DNA of 64,000 bases, from positions 1-64,000 of the forward strand of contig JAEXBA010000069.1 in assembly GCA_023457935.1 (NCBI GenBank), in the 5' to 3' direction. This DNA comes from Bacteroidota bacterium (GTDB lineage Bacteria; Bacteroidota; Bacteroidia; Flavobacteriales; Weeksellaceae). A program made the translations under genes and the position numbers. The notes below the pieces were generated by a model. That model made no database searches. It saw nothing but the letters and a program-made list of their open reading frames with translations, and was not told the origin of the DNA. Positions 54,226-62,755 of this stretch are shown piece after piece. Position 1 is the first letter of the stretch. Every line of letters starts with the position of its first letter.

Positions 54226-55611
54226 TTACCAGTTTTTATCGATCATAAAGACCATCTGTGCAATAGCAACGGCGCCGAGATTTAGTTCCCGTTTGTTCAC
54301 TTTATCAAAAGTATCTTCTGCGGTATGATGAATATCGAAATAGCGCTGCATATCCGGATAAAGTTCAGCTAAAGGAATAAACAGCTTTTTTAAAGGAAGA
54401 ATGTCCTGTCCGGCTGTTTCCTGGTCAAAATCGTAGACACCGTAGGGAAGAAAGTAAGATTTCCATGGAAAAATCTGTCTTCTCCGCTGAGGAATCATGT
54501 CCAGAGAAATTCCGCGTGGCGAATAACCTCCGGCATCACTTTCAATCGCAAACAGGTGTTTTTCTCCAGATTTTTTCACCGAAGCTGCATAAGTTTCGCC
54601 ACCGCTGACACCGTTTTCTTCGTTTGCGAACAGTACAAACCGGATCGTATGATTATTCTTAATGTCCAGTGCCTTAAAAACCCTCAATACTTCCAGAACA
54701 TGGGCAACACCGGCACCGTTGTCGTGTGCGCCCTCAGAAATATCCCAGGAATCGAGATGGGCACCCACCAGAATAACGCTTTTATCTTTATTACCCGGAA
54801 TTTCGGCGATAACATTATGATTGATGGCTTCACCTTTTGTTCCTGATGTTGTATTGATTTTTGCGGTAACTTTTTCTTTCTTAACCAGTCTTTCCAGTTC
54901 GTCTGCGGCTTTTGCGCTGATGGTTAAAGCAGGAATTTTATTCTTTTCATCGGCATCATAATACATGCTTCCCGTGTGCGGAACATCGTCTTCTAAGCTT
55001 GTTGCAGATCTTGTGATCACGGCTTTCGCACCTTTCCGGCTGGCAAGCGACGGCGTAGACCAACGGTATCTTCCCGCAATGGTATAGGCATCAATTGGGT
55101 TGATCAGCGTCTGGTCGAACGGAAAATTAAAGAATACGATCTTGTCTTTCACATCAACATTTAAAAGTCTGTTGAATTCAGTAAGATCTTTTACAAAAAG
55201 AATTTCACCCGTGAGATCTTTTCCGCCGGTTCCCTCAGAACCTCCCAATGCCAAAGCGCGGATACTGCGGTAATTTCCTTTTTCGGTTTTAATCTGTAAG
55301 GATTCGCGGCCGCGGTCCCAAACCGGAACTTTCACGTCCTGCAAACGGATATTTTCGGCACCCAGTTCACTGAACTTACGCTGCGCCCATGCTACGGCCT
55401 TATCATAAGCAGGCGTTGCGGCAAAACGCGGCCCAATCCCTTTCACTAACTCACGGAGATTACCGTAAGCAGTACTGTTCAGCATTACTTCATCAGAAAT
55501 CTTTTTGAATTCAGCGCGGTAATCAAACTTGGGAGCAACTGTTTTTTTTCTGGTCTGTCCAAATAAAATTCCGCCCATTAAGAGCGGAATTAAGAGTATT
55601 ATATTTTTCAT
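54226..55611 (-). CDS. M28 family metallopeptidase (carboxypeptidase Q-like)
   Basis: 461 residues with a signal peptide (MKNIILLIPLLMGGILFGQ). Metal ligands and catalytic residues are seen in GAHLDSWDISEGAHDNGAG (His, Asp pair), FANEENGVSGG (Glu-Glu) and ESDAGGYSP, with a His near the end in FDIHHTAEDT. A PA domain sits at about 120-240. It probably degrades peptides in the periplasm or outside. It follows the serA/DUF1015 genes on the same strand after 38 bases. Confidence 0.92.
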   Translation of the reverse strand: MKNIILLIPLLMGGILFGQTRKKTVAPKFDYRAEFKKISDEVMLNSTAYGNLRELVKGIGPRFAATPAYDKAVAWAQRKFSELGAENIRLQDVKVPVWDRGRESLQIKTEKGNYRSIRALALGGSEGTGGKDLTGEILFVKDLTEFNRLLNVDVKDKIVFFNFPFDQTLINPIDAYTIAGRYRWSTPSLASRKGAKAVITRSATSLEDDVPHTGSMYYDADEKNKIPALTISAKAADELERLVKKEKVTAKINTTSGTKGEAINHNVIAEIPGNKDKSVILVGAHLDSWDISEGAHDNGAGVAHVLEVLRVFKALDIKNNHTIRFVLFANEENGVSGGETYAASVKKSGEKHLFAIESDAGGYSPRGISLDMIPQRRRQIFPWKSYFLPYGVYDFDQETAGQDILPLKKLFIPLAELYPDMQRYFDIHHTAEDTFDKVNKRELNLGAVAIAQMVFMIDKNW

Positions 55612-55649
55612 TCGGTCTTACTTTCTTTGGCAGACCAAAATTAAGAAAT

Positions 55650-56891
55650 TTATTTCATGTCGTACATCAGCAAAGCAGTAATCAGCTTCGGCTCTATATA
55701 AGTACATTTCGGCGGCATACTGATTTTTTCATCCGAAATCTTAATCATATCATTAAAACTTACCGGATGAATACCGAATCCAGCAACACCAACACCTTCG
55801 TCAACCTTTTCCTTCATTTTCAGTATTCCTTCTACAGAAGAGTTTCCTTTAATATAACTGATTTTATCTGAACTGTCGGTTTCTTCAATTTTCAGAATAT
55901 CTTTCAGGATATATTTGTCGAACAGATGATGGTCCAGGTTATCAAGCGACATTTCCTGCGAACGCAGATTATGTTTTACGTGAAGTGAGTAAAATTTACC
56001 GTCCAGATACATCGAAATGTGAAACTTCTGCGAAGGAAAATACGGCGTATCGCCTTTTTCATGAATAAGAAATGACTTTTCCAGCTCTTGCAGAAACTGC
56101 TGTGGCGTTAACCCATTCAGATCTTTTACAATTCTGTTGTAATCATGAATTTTAATTGACTGGTTGGAGACGATGAAGCTGTACACAAAATTATAACCTT
56201 CGTTACCGGTCTGTTTTCTGTTTTTTTCCTGAAGGTTTTTGGCATTCAAAGCAGTGGAACCAATCCGGTGATGACCGTCAGCAATATAAAAAGCATCTAC
56301 CTGATCCAGAACTTCCTTGAACTGCTGCATTTTCAGACGGTTATCAATCCGCCAGATTTTATGACGGATTCCTTTAGAATCGGTATAATTCAGAATCGGA
56401 ACATTTTTCTCCTCATGGTTCATCAGTAGCTCTACCTTTGAATTGGAAGGATAGGTAAGAAGAACCGGTTCTGCCTGAACATTTACTTTTTCAAGATAAT
56501 GCGCCAGTTTGCGCTTTTTCTGCGGAATGGTACTTTCGTGACGCTTGATTTTGCCGGCACGGAAATCTTCAACGCTTACCAGGCCCAAAAGACCGCGGAA
56601 TACCGTTTTATTGGGCATAATCTGTTCATACAGATAATAGGAAGAATTGTCCTGAACAAGTTTTTTGTCCTCAACAAGTTCCTCATAATTGCTCCGGATT
56701 TTTCTGAGGTTACGGTCTACATCTTTGGATTTGCTGCAGACATACGGCTTAATCATCTGAACATAAGACCAGTCTTCCTGTGCTTTTTTGTTGATTTCTT
56801 CCTGTGTAAAATTATCAAGGGAATGTGTCGGAAAGCAGTCCAGGTAATCCTCATTCGGCCTCACGCCACGAAAAGGTTTAAATGTAGGCAT
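55650..56891 (-). CDS. DUF1015 family protein
   Basis: 413 residues. Family signatures: FKPFRGVRPNEDY start, GLVSVEDFRAGKIKRHE, and AFYIADGHHRIGSTALN with the conserved GHHR. It lies 3 bases after serA and in one run with serC, an arrangement that suggests a link to serine biosynthesis. The biochemical role is not established. Confidence 0.88.
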   Translation of the reverse strand: MPTFKPFRGVRPNEDYLDCFPTHSLDNFTQEEINKKAQEDWSYVQMIKPYVCSKSKDVDRNLRKIRSNYEELVEDKKLVQDNSSYYLYEQIMPNKTVFRGLLGLVSVEDFRAGKIKRHESTIPQKKRKLAHYLEKVNVQAEPVLLTYPSNSKVELLMNHEEKNVPILNYTDSKGIRHKIWRIDNRLKMQQFKEVLDQVDAFYIADGHHRIGSTALNAKNLQEKNRKQTGNEGYNFVYSFIVSNQSIKIHDYNRIVKDLNGLTPQQFLQELEKSFLIHEKGDTPYFPSQKFHISMYLDGKFYSLHVKHNLRSQEMSLDNLDHHLFDKYILKDILKIEETDSSDKISYIKGNSSVEGILKMKEKVDEGVGVAGFGIHPVSFNDMIKISDEKISMPPKCTYIEPKLITALLMYDMK

Positions 56892-56894
56892 ATA

Positions 56895-57854
56895 TTAGAA
56901 TGTCTTTTGAATTTCTAGAATTTGCGATGCAAGTTCTGTACCTATTTTTTCCTGCGCATCCAGCGTGTTTCCACCCAAATGCGGCGTTAATGAAAGGGCA
57001 GGGTTCATCAGAAGTGTCAGTTCCGGCTGCGGTTCGTTTTCAAAAACATCCAGAGCGGCTCCTGCCACTTTTCCGCTTTCAATGGCATCCAGAAGAGAAA
57101 CTTCATTGATAACGCCGCCTCTTGCGGTATTAACGATGAAAATACCGTCTTTCATTTTTTCAAACTGAGGTTTGTCGATAATGTATTCTGCCGTTTTTGG
57201 TGTATTTAAGCTCAGGAAATCAAGATCTTTTAGGAATTCTTCGGTATTGTTGGTTGAGGTAATATCAAAATTCACTTTCTGACCGTCGAAAAATTCCAGA
57301 CTGATGGTTTCAGTTTTTGGTTTTCTGGTCAGAACTTTTACTTTCATACCTAAGGAAATCCCGATTTTTACAACTTCCTGACCGATTCCGCCAAAACCGA
57401 TGACACCCAAAGTTTTACCTTCAAGTTCCACGGCGTTGGAATATGATTTTTTCAGGGCATTAAACTGCGTTTCGCCTTCCAGCGGCATCATTCTGTTGGA
57501 TTCGTGCAGGAATCTCGCCAATGCGAAAAAATGCGCGAAAACCATCTCCGCAACGGATCTTGAAGATGCGCTCGGTGTGTTGATAACGTGGATTCCTTTT
57601 CCGCGGGCATATTCCACGTCAATATTATCCATTCCAACGCCGCCGCGTCCGATAATTTTCAGAGAAGGGCAGGCGTCTATTAAATCCTGACGCACTTTAG
57701 TGGCACTTCTTACCAAAAGTACGTCCACCTGATTTTCGTTGATGAAATTTTCAAGCTGTTCCTGGGCTACTTTCTGATCAAGAAATACTATTCCGCCGTC
57801 AATAAGCGCTTTTTTTCCTGCGTTGGAGATTCCGTCGTTGGCTAATACTTTCAT
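56895..57854 (-). CDS. serA: D-3-phosphoglycerate dehydrogenase (D-2-hydroxyacid dehydrogenase family)
   Basis: 319 residues, the short form without ACT or ASB domain. Rossmann motif VIGFGGIGQEV. Active-site Arg in NTARGGVI, Glu in FENEPQPE, His in LTPHLGGNT. Its neighbours serC and DUF1015 support the serine pathway role: oxidation of 3-phosphoglycerate to 3-phosphohydroxypyruvate. It is transcribed after serC (gap 87 bases). Confidence 0.9.
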   Translation of the reverse strand: MKVLANDGISNAGKKALIDGGIVFLDQKVAQEQLENFINENQVDVLLVRSATKVRQDLIDACPSLKIIGRGGVGMDNIDVEYARGKGIHVINTPSASSRSVAEMVFAHFFALARFLHESNRMMPLEGETQFNALKKSYSNAVELEGKTLGVIGFGGIGQEVVKIGISLGMKVKVLTRKPKTETISLEFFDGQKVNFDITSTNNTEEFLKDLDFLSLNTPKTAEYIIDKPQFEKMKDGIFIVNTARGGVINEVSLLDAIESGKVAGAALDVFENEPQPELTLLMNPALSLTPHLGGNTLDAQEKIGTELASQILEIQKTF

Positions 57855-57941
57855 AATATTAATTTAGCAAAGTGAAAATGTAACAATGAAATGATTACTT
57901 TTTAATTTCGTTTAGAATAATTACACCTTTGATTATTAAAA

Positions 57942-59000
57942 CTAGATTGACTTCATTACATCAACCAAAACCTGTACACTTTCAATCGGCAGCGCATTGT
58001 AAAGACTTGCTCTGTATCCGCCTAAACTTCTGTGACCGTTCAAACCGTTGATTCCGGCTGCTTTCCATGCTGCGTCAAAGGCTTCTTTCTTGCTTTCGTC
58101 TGTCAGTTTGAAGGAAACATTCATCAGAGAGCGGTCTTCAGGCACGCAGAAACACTCGAATAAAGGATTTCTGTCGATTTCATCGTAAAGAAGTTTTGCC
58201 TTCGCTTCGTTTCTTGCTTCTGCAGCGGCAATTCCACCGTTGTTTTCAAGATGCTGAAGCGTTAACAGTGAAGCATAAACCGGAAAGACCGGCGGTGTAT
58301 TGAACATTGATTCTTTCGCAATATGCAGCGACCAGTCCAGATAAGAAGGAATATCGCGTCCGGTCTTACCCAGAATTTCTTTTTTAACCACAACCAGAGT
58401 AACGCCGGCCGGTCCCATGTTTTTCTGTGCTCCGGCATAAATTACGTCAAATTTTGAAAAATCGAGCTGACGTGAGAAAATATCAGAACTCATATCACAA
58501 ACCATCAAAGTATCCACATCAGGGAACCTTTTCATCTGTGTTCCGAAAATGGTGTTGTTGGAAGTACAGTGGAAATAATCGTACTCGGAACCTACTGTAT
58601 AATCTTTCGGAATAAAAGAATAGTTTTCCTCTTTGGAAGAACCCACAACATCAACCGTACCGATTTTCTTAGCTTCCTTAATTGCTCCGGCAGCCCATGT
58701 TCCTGTGTTGGTGTAGGCTGCTTTCCCGCCTTCTGCCTTCATCAGGTTGAAAGGAACCATCAGAAACTGAAGACTGGCTCCGCCACCAAGATAAAGCACT
58801 TCGTAATCGTCACCAAGATTCATCAGGCGTTTTACGATAGCTCTGGCTTCGTCCATCACTGCAACAAAATCTTTACTGCGGTGGGAAATTTCGAGTAGTG
58901 AAAGTCCGATTCCTTTGAAATCTAAAATTGCTTCTGCAGATTTCTGAAAAACTTCCTGAGGCAAAATACATGGCCCTGCGCTGAAATTGTGTTTTTTCAT
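57942..59000 (-). CDS. serC: 3-phosphoserine/phosphohydroxythreonine transaminase
   Basis: 352 residues. It starts KKHNFSAGPCILPQEVF. SHRSKDFVAVMDEA and LGGGASLQFLMVPFN are family motifs. PLP Lys is in YAGAQKNMGPAG, and GLNGHRSLGGYRASLYNA lies at the C-terminus. It converts 3-phosphohydroxypyruvate to phosphoserine with glutamate. First gene of the serC-serA-DUF1015 run. Confidence 0.96.
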   Translation of the reverse strand: MKKHNFSAGPCILPQEVFQKSAEAILDFKGIGLSLLEISHRSKDFVAVMDEARAIVKRLMNLGDDYEVLYLGGGASLQFLMVPFNLMKAEGGKAAYTNTGTWAAGAIKEAKKIGTVDVVGSSKEENYSFIPKDYTVGSEYDYFHCTSNNTIFGTQMKRFPDVDTLMVCDMSSDIFSRQLDFSKFDVIYAGAQKNMGPAGVTLVVVKKEILGKTGRDIPSYLDWSLHIAKESMFNTPPVFPVYASLLTLQHLENNGGIAAAEARNEAKAKLLYDEIDRNPLFECFCVPEDRSLMNVSFKLTDESKKEAFDAAWKAAGINGLNGHRSLGGYRASLYNALPIESVQVLVDVMKSI

Positions 59001-59081
59001 GGTAGAAAATTTGAAAAGTAAATATTAATAACTTGATTTGTTAAAGTAAAAAAGGCCTCATCAGATGATGGGGCCGTGCAT

Positions 59082-59432
59082 TTATTCATCGTGTAAAAAT
59101 GCCTTCTTCGACAGCAGACTTTCTTCCGATTCCACATGATCGTCATCCGGAATACAGCAGTCTACCGGACAAACCGCTGCACACTGCGGCTCTTCATGAA
59201 AACCTTTGCACTCGGTACATTTATCTGCAACAATAAAATAAACGTCATCGCTTACCGGTTCCTGAGGCGCGTCTGCATCCACTGTTAAACCGGATTTCAG
59301 TGTTACGAGTCCCTTAAGGGCAGTACCGTCTGATGCTTTCCAGTCTACAGCGCCTTCATAAATAGCATTATTCGGGCATTCCGGCTCGCAGGCACCACAG
59401 TTAATACATTCATCCGTTATAATAATCGCCAT
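59082..59432 (-). CDS. 4Fe-4S dicluster ferredoxin
   Basis: 116 residues. Two cluster motifs are seen: CINCGACEPECPNNAI near the N-terminus and CTECKGFHEEPQCAAVCPVDCC later, the second with an insertion between its second and third cysteines, as in Alvin-type ferredoxins. A cytoplasmic electron carrier. It is divergent from the acyl-CoA reductase gene, 62 bases apart. Confidence 0.93.
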   Translation of the reverse strand: MAIIITDECINCGACEPECPNNAIYEGAVDWKASDGTALKGLVTLKSGLTVDADAPQEPVSDDVYFIVADKCTECKGFHEEPQCAAVCPVDCCIPDDDHVESEESLLSKKAFLHDE

Positions 59433-59494
59433 TGCTGATATTTATTTTTAAATTTGCACAAAATTAATAAAAATCTGCCAATTTCTCATCATAA

Positions 59495-60529
59495 ATGAAG
59501 ACAGAAAAACAAATTTCAGGACTTGTAAAACTCGGTGAATTTCTGAAGAATTTCATTAAAATCAAACCCGAAGATTATAATGAATCTGAAAACGAATTTG
59601 CATTATTATTGCGAAAATCTGAAGCTGAAAATTCGTGGTTCACGCAGGAAAACCTAACATTTGCATTGCTGCAGTGGGCGGATTTACTTACGCAGGAAAA
59701 GCTTGAAAACTGGCTCGGCGAATACCGGATTTCCGAAAACCCTAAAAAGGTCGGATTGATTTTGGCCGGAAACATACCGATGGTTGGTTTTCACGATGTT
59801 CTATCGGTAATTTTGAGTGGAAATATTCCGCTGATTAAACTTTCATCCAAAGACAGGCAGATTCTCCCTTTTCTGCTGAAAAAATGGAATGAATTTTCGG
59901 ATGGAATTCTCCAGTATGAATTTGTTGAAAAACTTCAGGATTTTGACGCTGTAATAGCAACCGGAAGCAACAACACCGCGCGCTATCTCGAGTATTATTT
60001 TAAAGATTCCTTAAGCATAATCCGTAAAAACAGAACCTCCGTGGCAGTTTTGAAAGGCGATGAAACTGATGAACAGTTACAGCTTCTCGCGCAGGATATT
60101 TTCAGGTATTTTGGATTGGGATGCCGCAATGTGACGCGTCTTTTTATTCCGGAAGATATGAAGCTGGACCGTCTTTTTGAAAATTTCATCAGTTTCGGGG
60201 AAATCATCAACCATAATGCTTATGCCAATAATTACGATTACAATAAGGCGATTTATCTGCTGAATCAGGACAAATTCTGGGACAATAATTTTGTGATGCT
60301 GAAGGAAGATGAAAACCTGTTTTCGCCGTTATCGGTTCTGAATTTCAGCCGTTATAAACATTTTTCTGAAGTGGAGGAGTTCCTGAAAAGTAGTGAGGAA
60401 AATATTCAGTGTATCGTGGCTGATCCGAAACTTGAACTGAACTCGGAAAATTTTGGCGAAGCACAGAATCCGGGACTTTCTACTTATGCGGATAATGTGG
60501 ATACGATGCGTTTTCTGGAGGTGATCTAA
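59495..60529 (+). CDS. Acyl-CoA reductase, LuxC family
   Basis: 344 residues, shorter than LuxC itself. It has VGLILAGNIPMVGFHDVLSVIL, KLSSKDRQILPFLL, ATGSNNTARYLEYYF, and the active-site Cys in YFGLGCRNVTRLF. The family makes aldehydes from acyl groups. No bioluminescence or acyl-transfer partner is near, so the physiological role is open. The gene pairs divergently with ferredoxin. Confidence 0.85.
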   Translation: MKTEKQISGLVKLGEFLKNFIKIKPEDYNESENEFALLLRKSEAENSWFTQENLTFALLQWADLLTQEKLENWLGEYRISENPKKVGLILAGNIPMVGFHDVLSVILSGNIPLIKLSSKDRQILPFLLKKWNEFSDGILQYEFVEKLQDFDAVIATGSNNTARYLEYYFKDSLSIIRKNRTSVAVLKGDETDEQLQLLAQDIFRYFGLGCRNVTRLFIPEDMKLDRLFENFISFGEIINHNAYANNYDYNKAIYLLNQDKFWDNNFVMLKEDENLFSPLSVLNFSRYKHFSEVEEFLKSSEENIQCIVADPKLELNSENFGEAQNPGLSTYADNVDTMRFLEVI

Positions 60530-60586
60530 ATTTTCTTCTGCAGATTTTGCGGATTGAGCAGATTAGCTCTGAAAACCTTATATAAT

Positions 60587-60617
60587 AATTGCGCGGAGCC
60601 AAAGGCTCCGCGCAATT
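60587..60617. terminator. Strong hairpin between convergent genes
   Basis: AATTGCGCGGAGCC, loop AAA and GGCTCCGCGCAATT form a perfect 14-bp GC-rich stem. No long T tract follows, but its position between converging genes fits a terminator. Confidence 0.75.
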
Positions 60618-60639
60618 CTGTTAATAACAATATTTAATT

Positions 60640-60891
60640 TTACTGCTTGTCGATGCTTCCCAAAACTTTCTGGGAAAAAGCATTCAGTGCGTCCCTGTCG
60701 GACATGCCGTTTTTTACGCTGTTGTGAACTTCAAGAGCACCGCAGATGTCGGTAATCATTTCGCCTACAACATTAAGGTCTTCTTCTGTAGTTCCGCGGA
60801 ATTCTGAAAAACTTTCCAGAACTTCCAGCGCCTTTTCAAGGTTTTCCGGAGTCTGTGTCTGGTAAAACTGTCTGATAATCGGAATCTTCAT
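60640..60891 (-). CDS. DUF6952 family protein
   Basis: 83 residues. The sequence (MKIPIIRQFYQTQTPENLEK, EDLNVVGEMITDICGALEVHN) matches a small family that follows thioredoxin and peroxiredoxin in flavobacteria. Function is unknown, but the 3-base spacing to the thioredoxin gene suggests a role in the same redox module. Confidence 0.85.
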   Translation of the reverse strand: MKIPIIRQFYQTQTPENLEKALEVLESFSEFRGTTEEDLNVVGEMITDICGALEVHNSVKNGMSDRDALNAFSQKVLGSIDKQ

Positions 60892-60894
60892 ATC

Positions 60895-61203
60895 TTAGTT
60901 AAGTTCGTTAAAAAGATTAATGAGGCTTTCCTGCTGGTTGCTCTGAACCTGGTTTACCAGTTCTCCGTTTTTGAAGATTGCGAAAGTAGGCAGATTGTCC
61001 ACTTTTGCCAGTTTGCGGCTTTCAGGAAGTTTTTCTGCATCTACGTAGTAGAACGGAATTTCATCATTCTCTGAAGCCAGTTTCTTGAATTTCGGTTTCA
61101 TAATACGGCAGTTTCCGCACCATGAAGCTCCGTACTGAACCACAACTTTGTCGTTGTTTTTTACAATTTCGTGTAAAGTATCGTCGGTTAATTCTGTGTA
61201 CAT
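60895..61203 (-). CDS. Thioredoxin family protein
   Basis: 102 residues. Active site WCGNC (Cys29, Cys32) instead of the classical WCGPC. LPTFAIFKNGELV contains the cis-Pro. It lies directly between peroxiredoxin and DUF6952 on one strand, so it probably reduces the peroxiredoxin, drawing electrons from TrxB (encoded at 8495). Confidence 0.93.
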   Translation of the reverse strand: MYTELTDDTLHEIVKNNDKVVVQYGASWCGNCRIMKPKFKKLASENDEIPFYYVDAEKLPESRKLAKVDNLPTFAIFKNGELVNQVQSNQQESLINLFNELN

Positions 61204-61209
61204 AATTTG

Positions 61210-61293
61210 AATTTGAAAATTTTAAGATTTGAAAATCTGAAAATGATTTGAAAACAAAAGTTTCAAATTACATCATTTCCAAATTTTCAAATT
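61210..61293 (-). repeat. AT-rich inverted repeat between peroxiredoxin and thioredoxin genes
   Basis: AATTTGAAAATTT (61210-61222) is the perfect inverse of AAATTTTCAAATT (61281-61293). The interval contains further TTTGAAAAT copies. In the transcript it could form a hairpin that tunes the two genes; this is inference. Confidence 0.5.
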
Positions 61294-61295
61294 TG

Positions 61296-61928
61296 TTAGT
61301 GATTTGCAAGATATTCAGCGGTAGATTTTCTGTCTGCCTGCATTGCATCTTTTCCTTCTTCCCAGTTTGCAGGACAAACTTCACCGTGTTTCTGTACGTG
61401 CGTATAAGCGTCAATAAGTCTTAAAAATTCTTTTACGTTTCTTCCCAAAGGCATATCGTTAACGGCTTCGTGGAAAATTTTTCCGGTTTCGTCAACAAGA
61501 TAAGTTGCTCTGTACGTTACGTTAGATCCGCTGAAAGATTCGTTACCTTCTTCATCATATTCAAAATCCTGATCTACAATTCCAAGAGCGTTTGCAAGCT
61601 GTCTGTGTGTATCCGCAAGGATTGGGTAAGTTACACCTTCAATTCCTCCGTTGTCTTTGGAAACGTTAAGCCATGCAAAGTGTACTTCGTTGGTATCACA
61701 TGATGCTCCGATTACTTTCGTGTTTCTTTTTTCGAATTCTCCCAAAGCTTCCTGAAAAGCGTGAAGCTCAGTAGGACAAACGAAAGTAAAGTCTTTCGGA
61801 TACCAGAACAGAAGAACTTTCTGCTGATTTTTTGTGGCTTCTTCTAAAACGTTGATTTTAAGATCATCACCCATTTCAGACATTGCATCAACAGTGATGT
61901 TTGGAAATTTTCTTCCTACTAGTGACAT
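61296..61928 (-). CDS. 2-Cys peroxiredoxin (AhpC/Prx1-type)
   Basis: 210 residues. Peroxidatic Cys51 in FTFVCPTE, and resolving Cys185 in GEVCPANWEEG. The chain length and tail fit typical 2-Cys peroxiredoxins. It removes hydrogen peroxide and organic peroxides, most likely recycled by the neighbouring thioredoxin. A candidate promoter is just upstream. Confidence 0.95.
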   Translation of the reverse strand: MSLVGRKFPNITVDAMSEMGDDLKINVLEEATKNQQKVLLFWYPKDFTFVCPTELHAFQEALGEFEKRNTKVIGASCDTNEVHFAWLNVSKDNGGIEGVTYPILADTHRQLANALGIVDQDFEYDEEGNESFSGSNVTYRATYLVDETGKIFHEAVNDMPLGRNVKEFLRLIDAYTHVQKHGEVCPANWEEGKDAMQADRKSTAEYLANH

Positions 61929-61959
61929 AATATAAAGTTTTAATTGTTTTTCTTGAATA

Positions 61960-61967
61960 CAAATTTA
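61960..61967 (-). promoter_or_regulatory. -7 box of the peroxiredoxin gene
   Basis: On the minus strand TAAATTTG lies here, 31 bases before the start codon, with a TTTG about 16 bases further upstream. Confidence 0.45.
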
Positions 61968-62048
61968 CGCAAGTTTCATCTATCAAAAAATTAATTCTGA
62001 TAAATAAAAACTATTGAAGTGATTATTGATTTTGACAGAGTCTATCAG

Positions 62049-62750
62049 TTACCGGAAAACATTTCTCCGGCCAATTTTTACAATTTCCTTGATTCCAAAT
62101 TTATCAAATCTATCCAGCAGCTTTCGCGCTCCGTATTTTCTTTTGTATGCCAGTTCTTCTTTATAAAGCGGAATAAGAGTATAAATCTGAATCTGTTTGC
62201 CGTCTGCAGTTAATAAGGTCGTAAAATTCTCATTCAATTCAGTAGAATACGCCAACATTACCGAGTTAAAGCCGATTCCATCTGCAAACTCTTCACCGTC
62301 ATCATATCCGAAGGTATGTCCGAAACCATACCAGGATTTTCCTTCGTGAGGCTGAATCATAATTTCTTTCATAATTCTGACAGGCCAGTAATTCTTTTCA
62401 TCTTCAAAGGATTCGTAGTTCAGATTCCATTCTTTTGGAAGCAGGAACATCAGTTCAGCATATTCGGCGGATTCTGTGTCTGGAGGCACATTCATGGGCA
62501 GCGCGCTCATTCCGCAGCTTAAAAGAATATGATAGGGCTGGTTTTTGTTTGCTTTAATGAAATAAATGTCACGGTGGATGAATTCCGATTCTTTTTCATG
62601 AAATACTACAATGTCATCTTCATCTGTGAAGAATTTATCCAGATGACTGTCAATTATTTCAACACTTTCCGGAATATTTTTTTCCATTTCCTGGCTGTGA
62701 ATAAACTGAAAACCAATCAGAGCAGAAACCAACAGAAATCTGTACACCAT
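62049..62750 (-). CDS. Secreted suppressor-of-fused (SUFU)-domain protein
   Basis: 233 residues from the ATG at 62750, which gives a clear signal peptide (MVYRFLLVSALIGFQFIHSQ) and lies 5 bases after the aminotransferase stop. A longer start at 62783 overlaps that gene. The core has LLSCGMSALPMNVPPD and YAELMFLLPKEWNL, the SUFU-like domain found in many bacterial proteins, often immunity or toxin-linked. A signal peptide is unusual for the family. Role unknown. Confidence 0.78.
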   Translation of the reverse strand: MVYRFLLVSALIGFQFIHSQEMEKNIPESVEIIDSHLDKFFTDEDDIVVFHEKESEFIHRDIYFIKANKNQPYHILLSCGMSALPMNVPPDTESAEYAELMFLLPKEWNLNYESFEDEKNYWPVRIMKEIMIQPHEGKSWYGFGHTFGYDDGEEFADGIGFNSVMLAYSTELNENFTTLLTADGKQIQIYTLIPLYKEELAYKRKYGARKLLDRFDKFGIKEIVKIGRRNVFR

Positions 62751-62755
62751 CTTAA

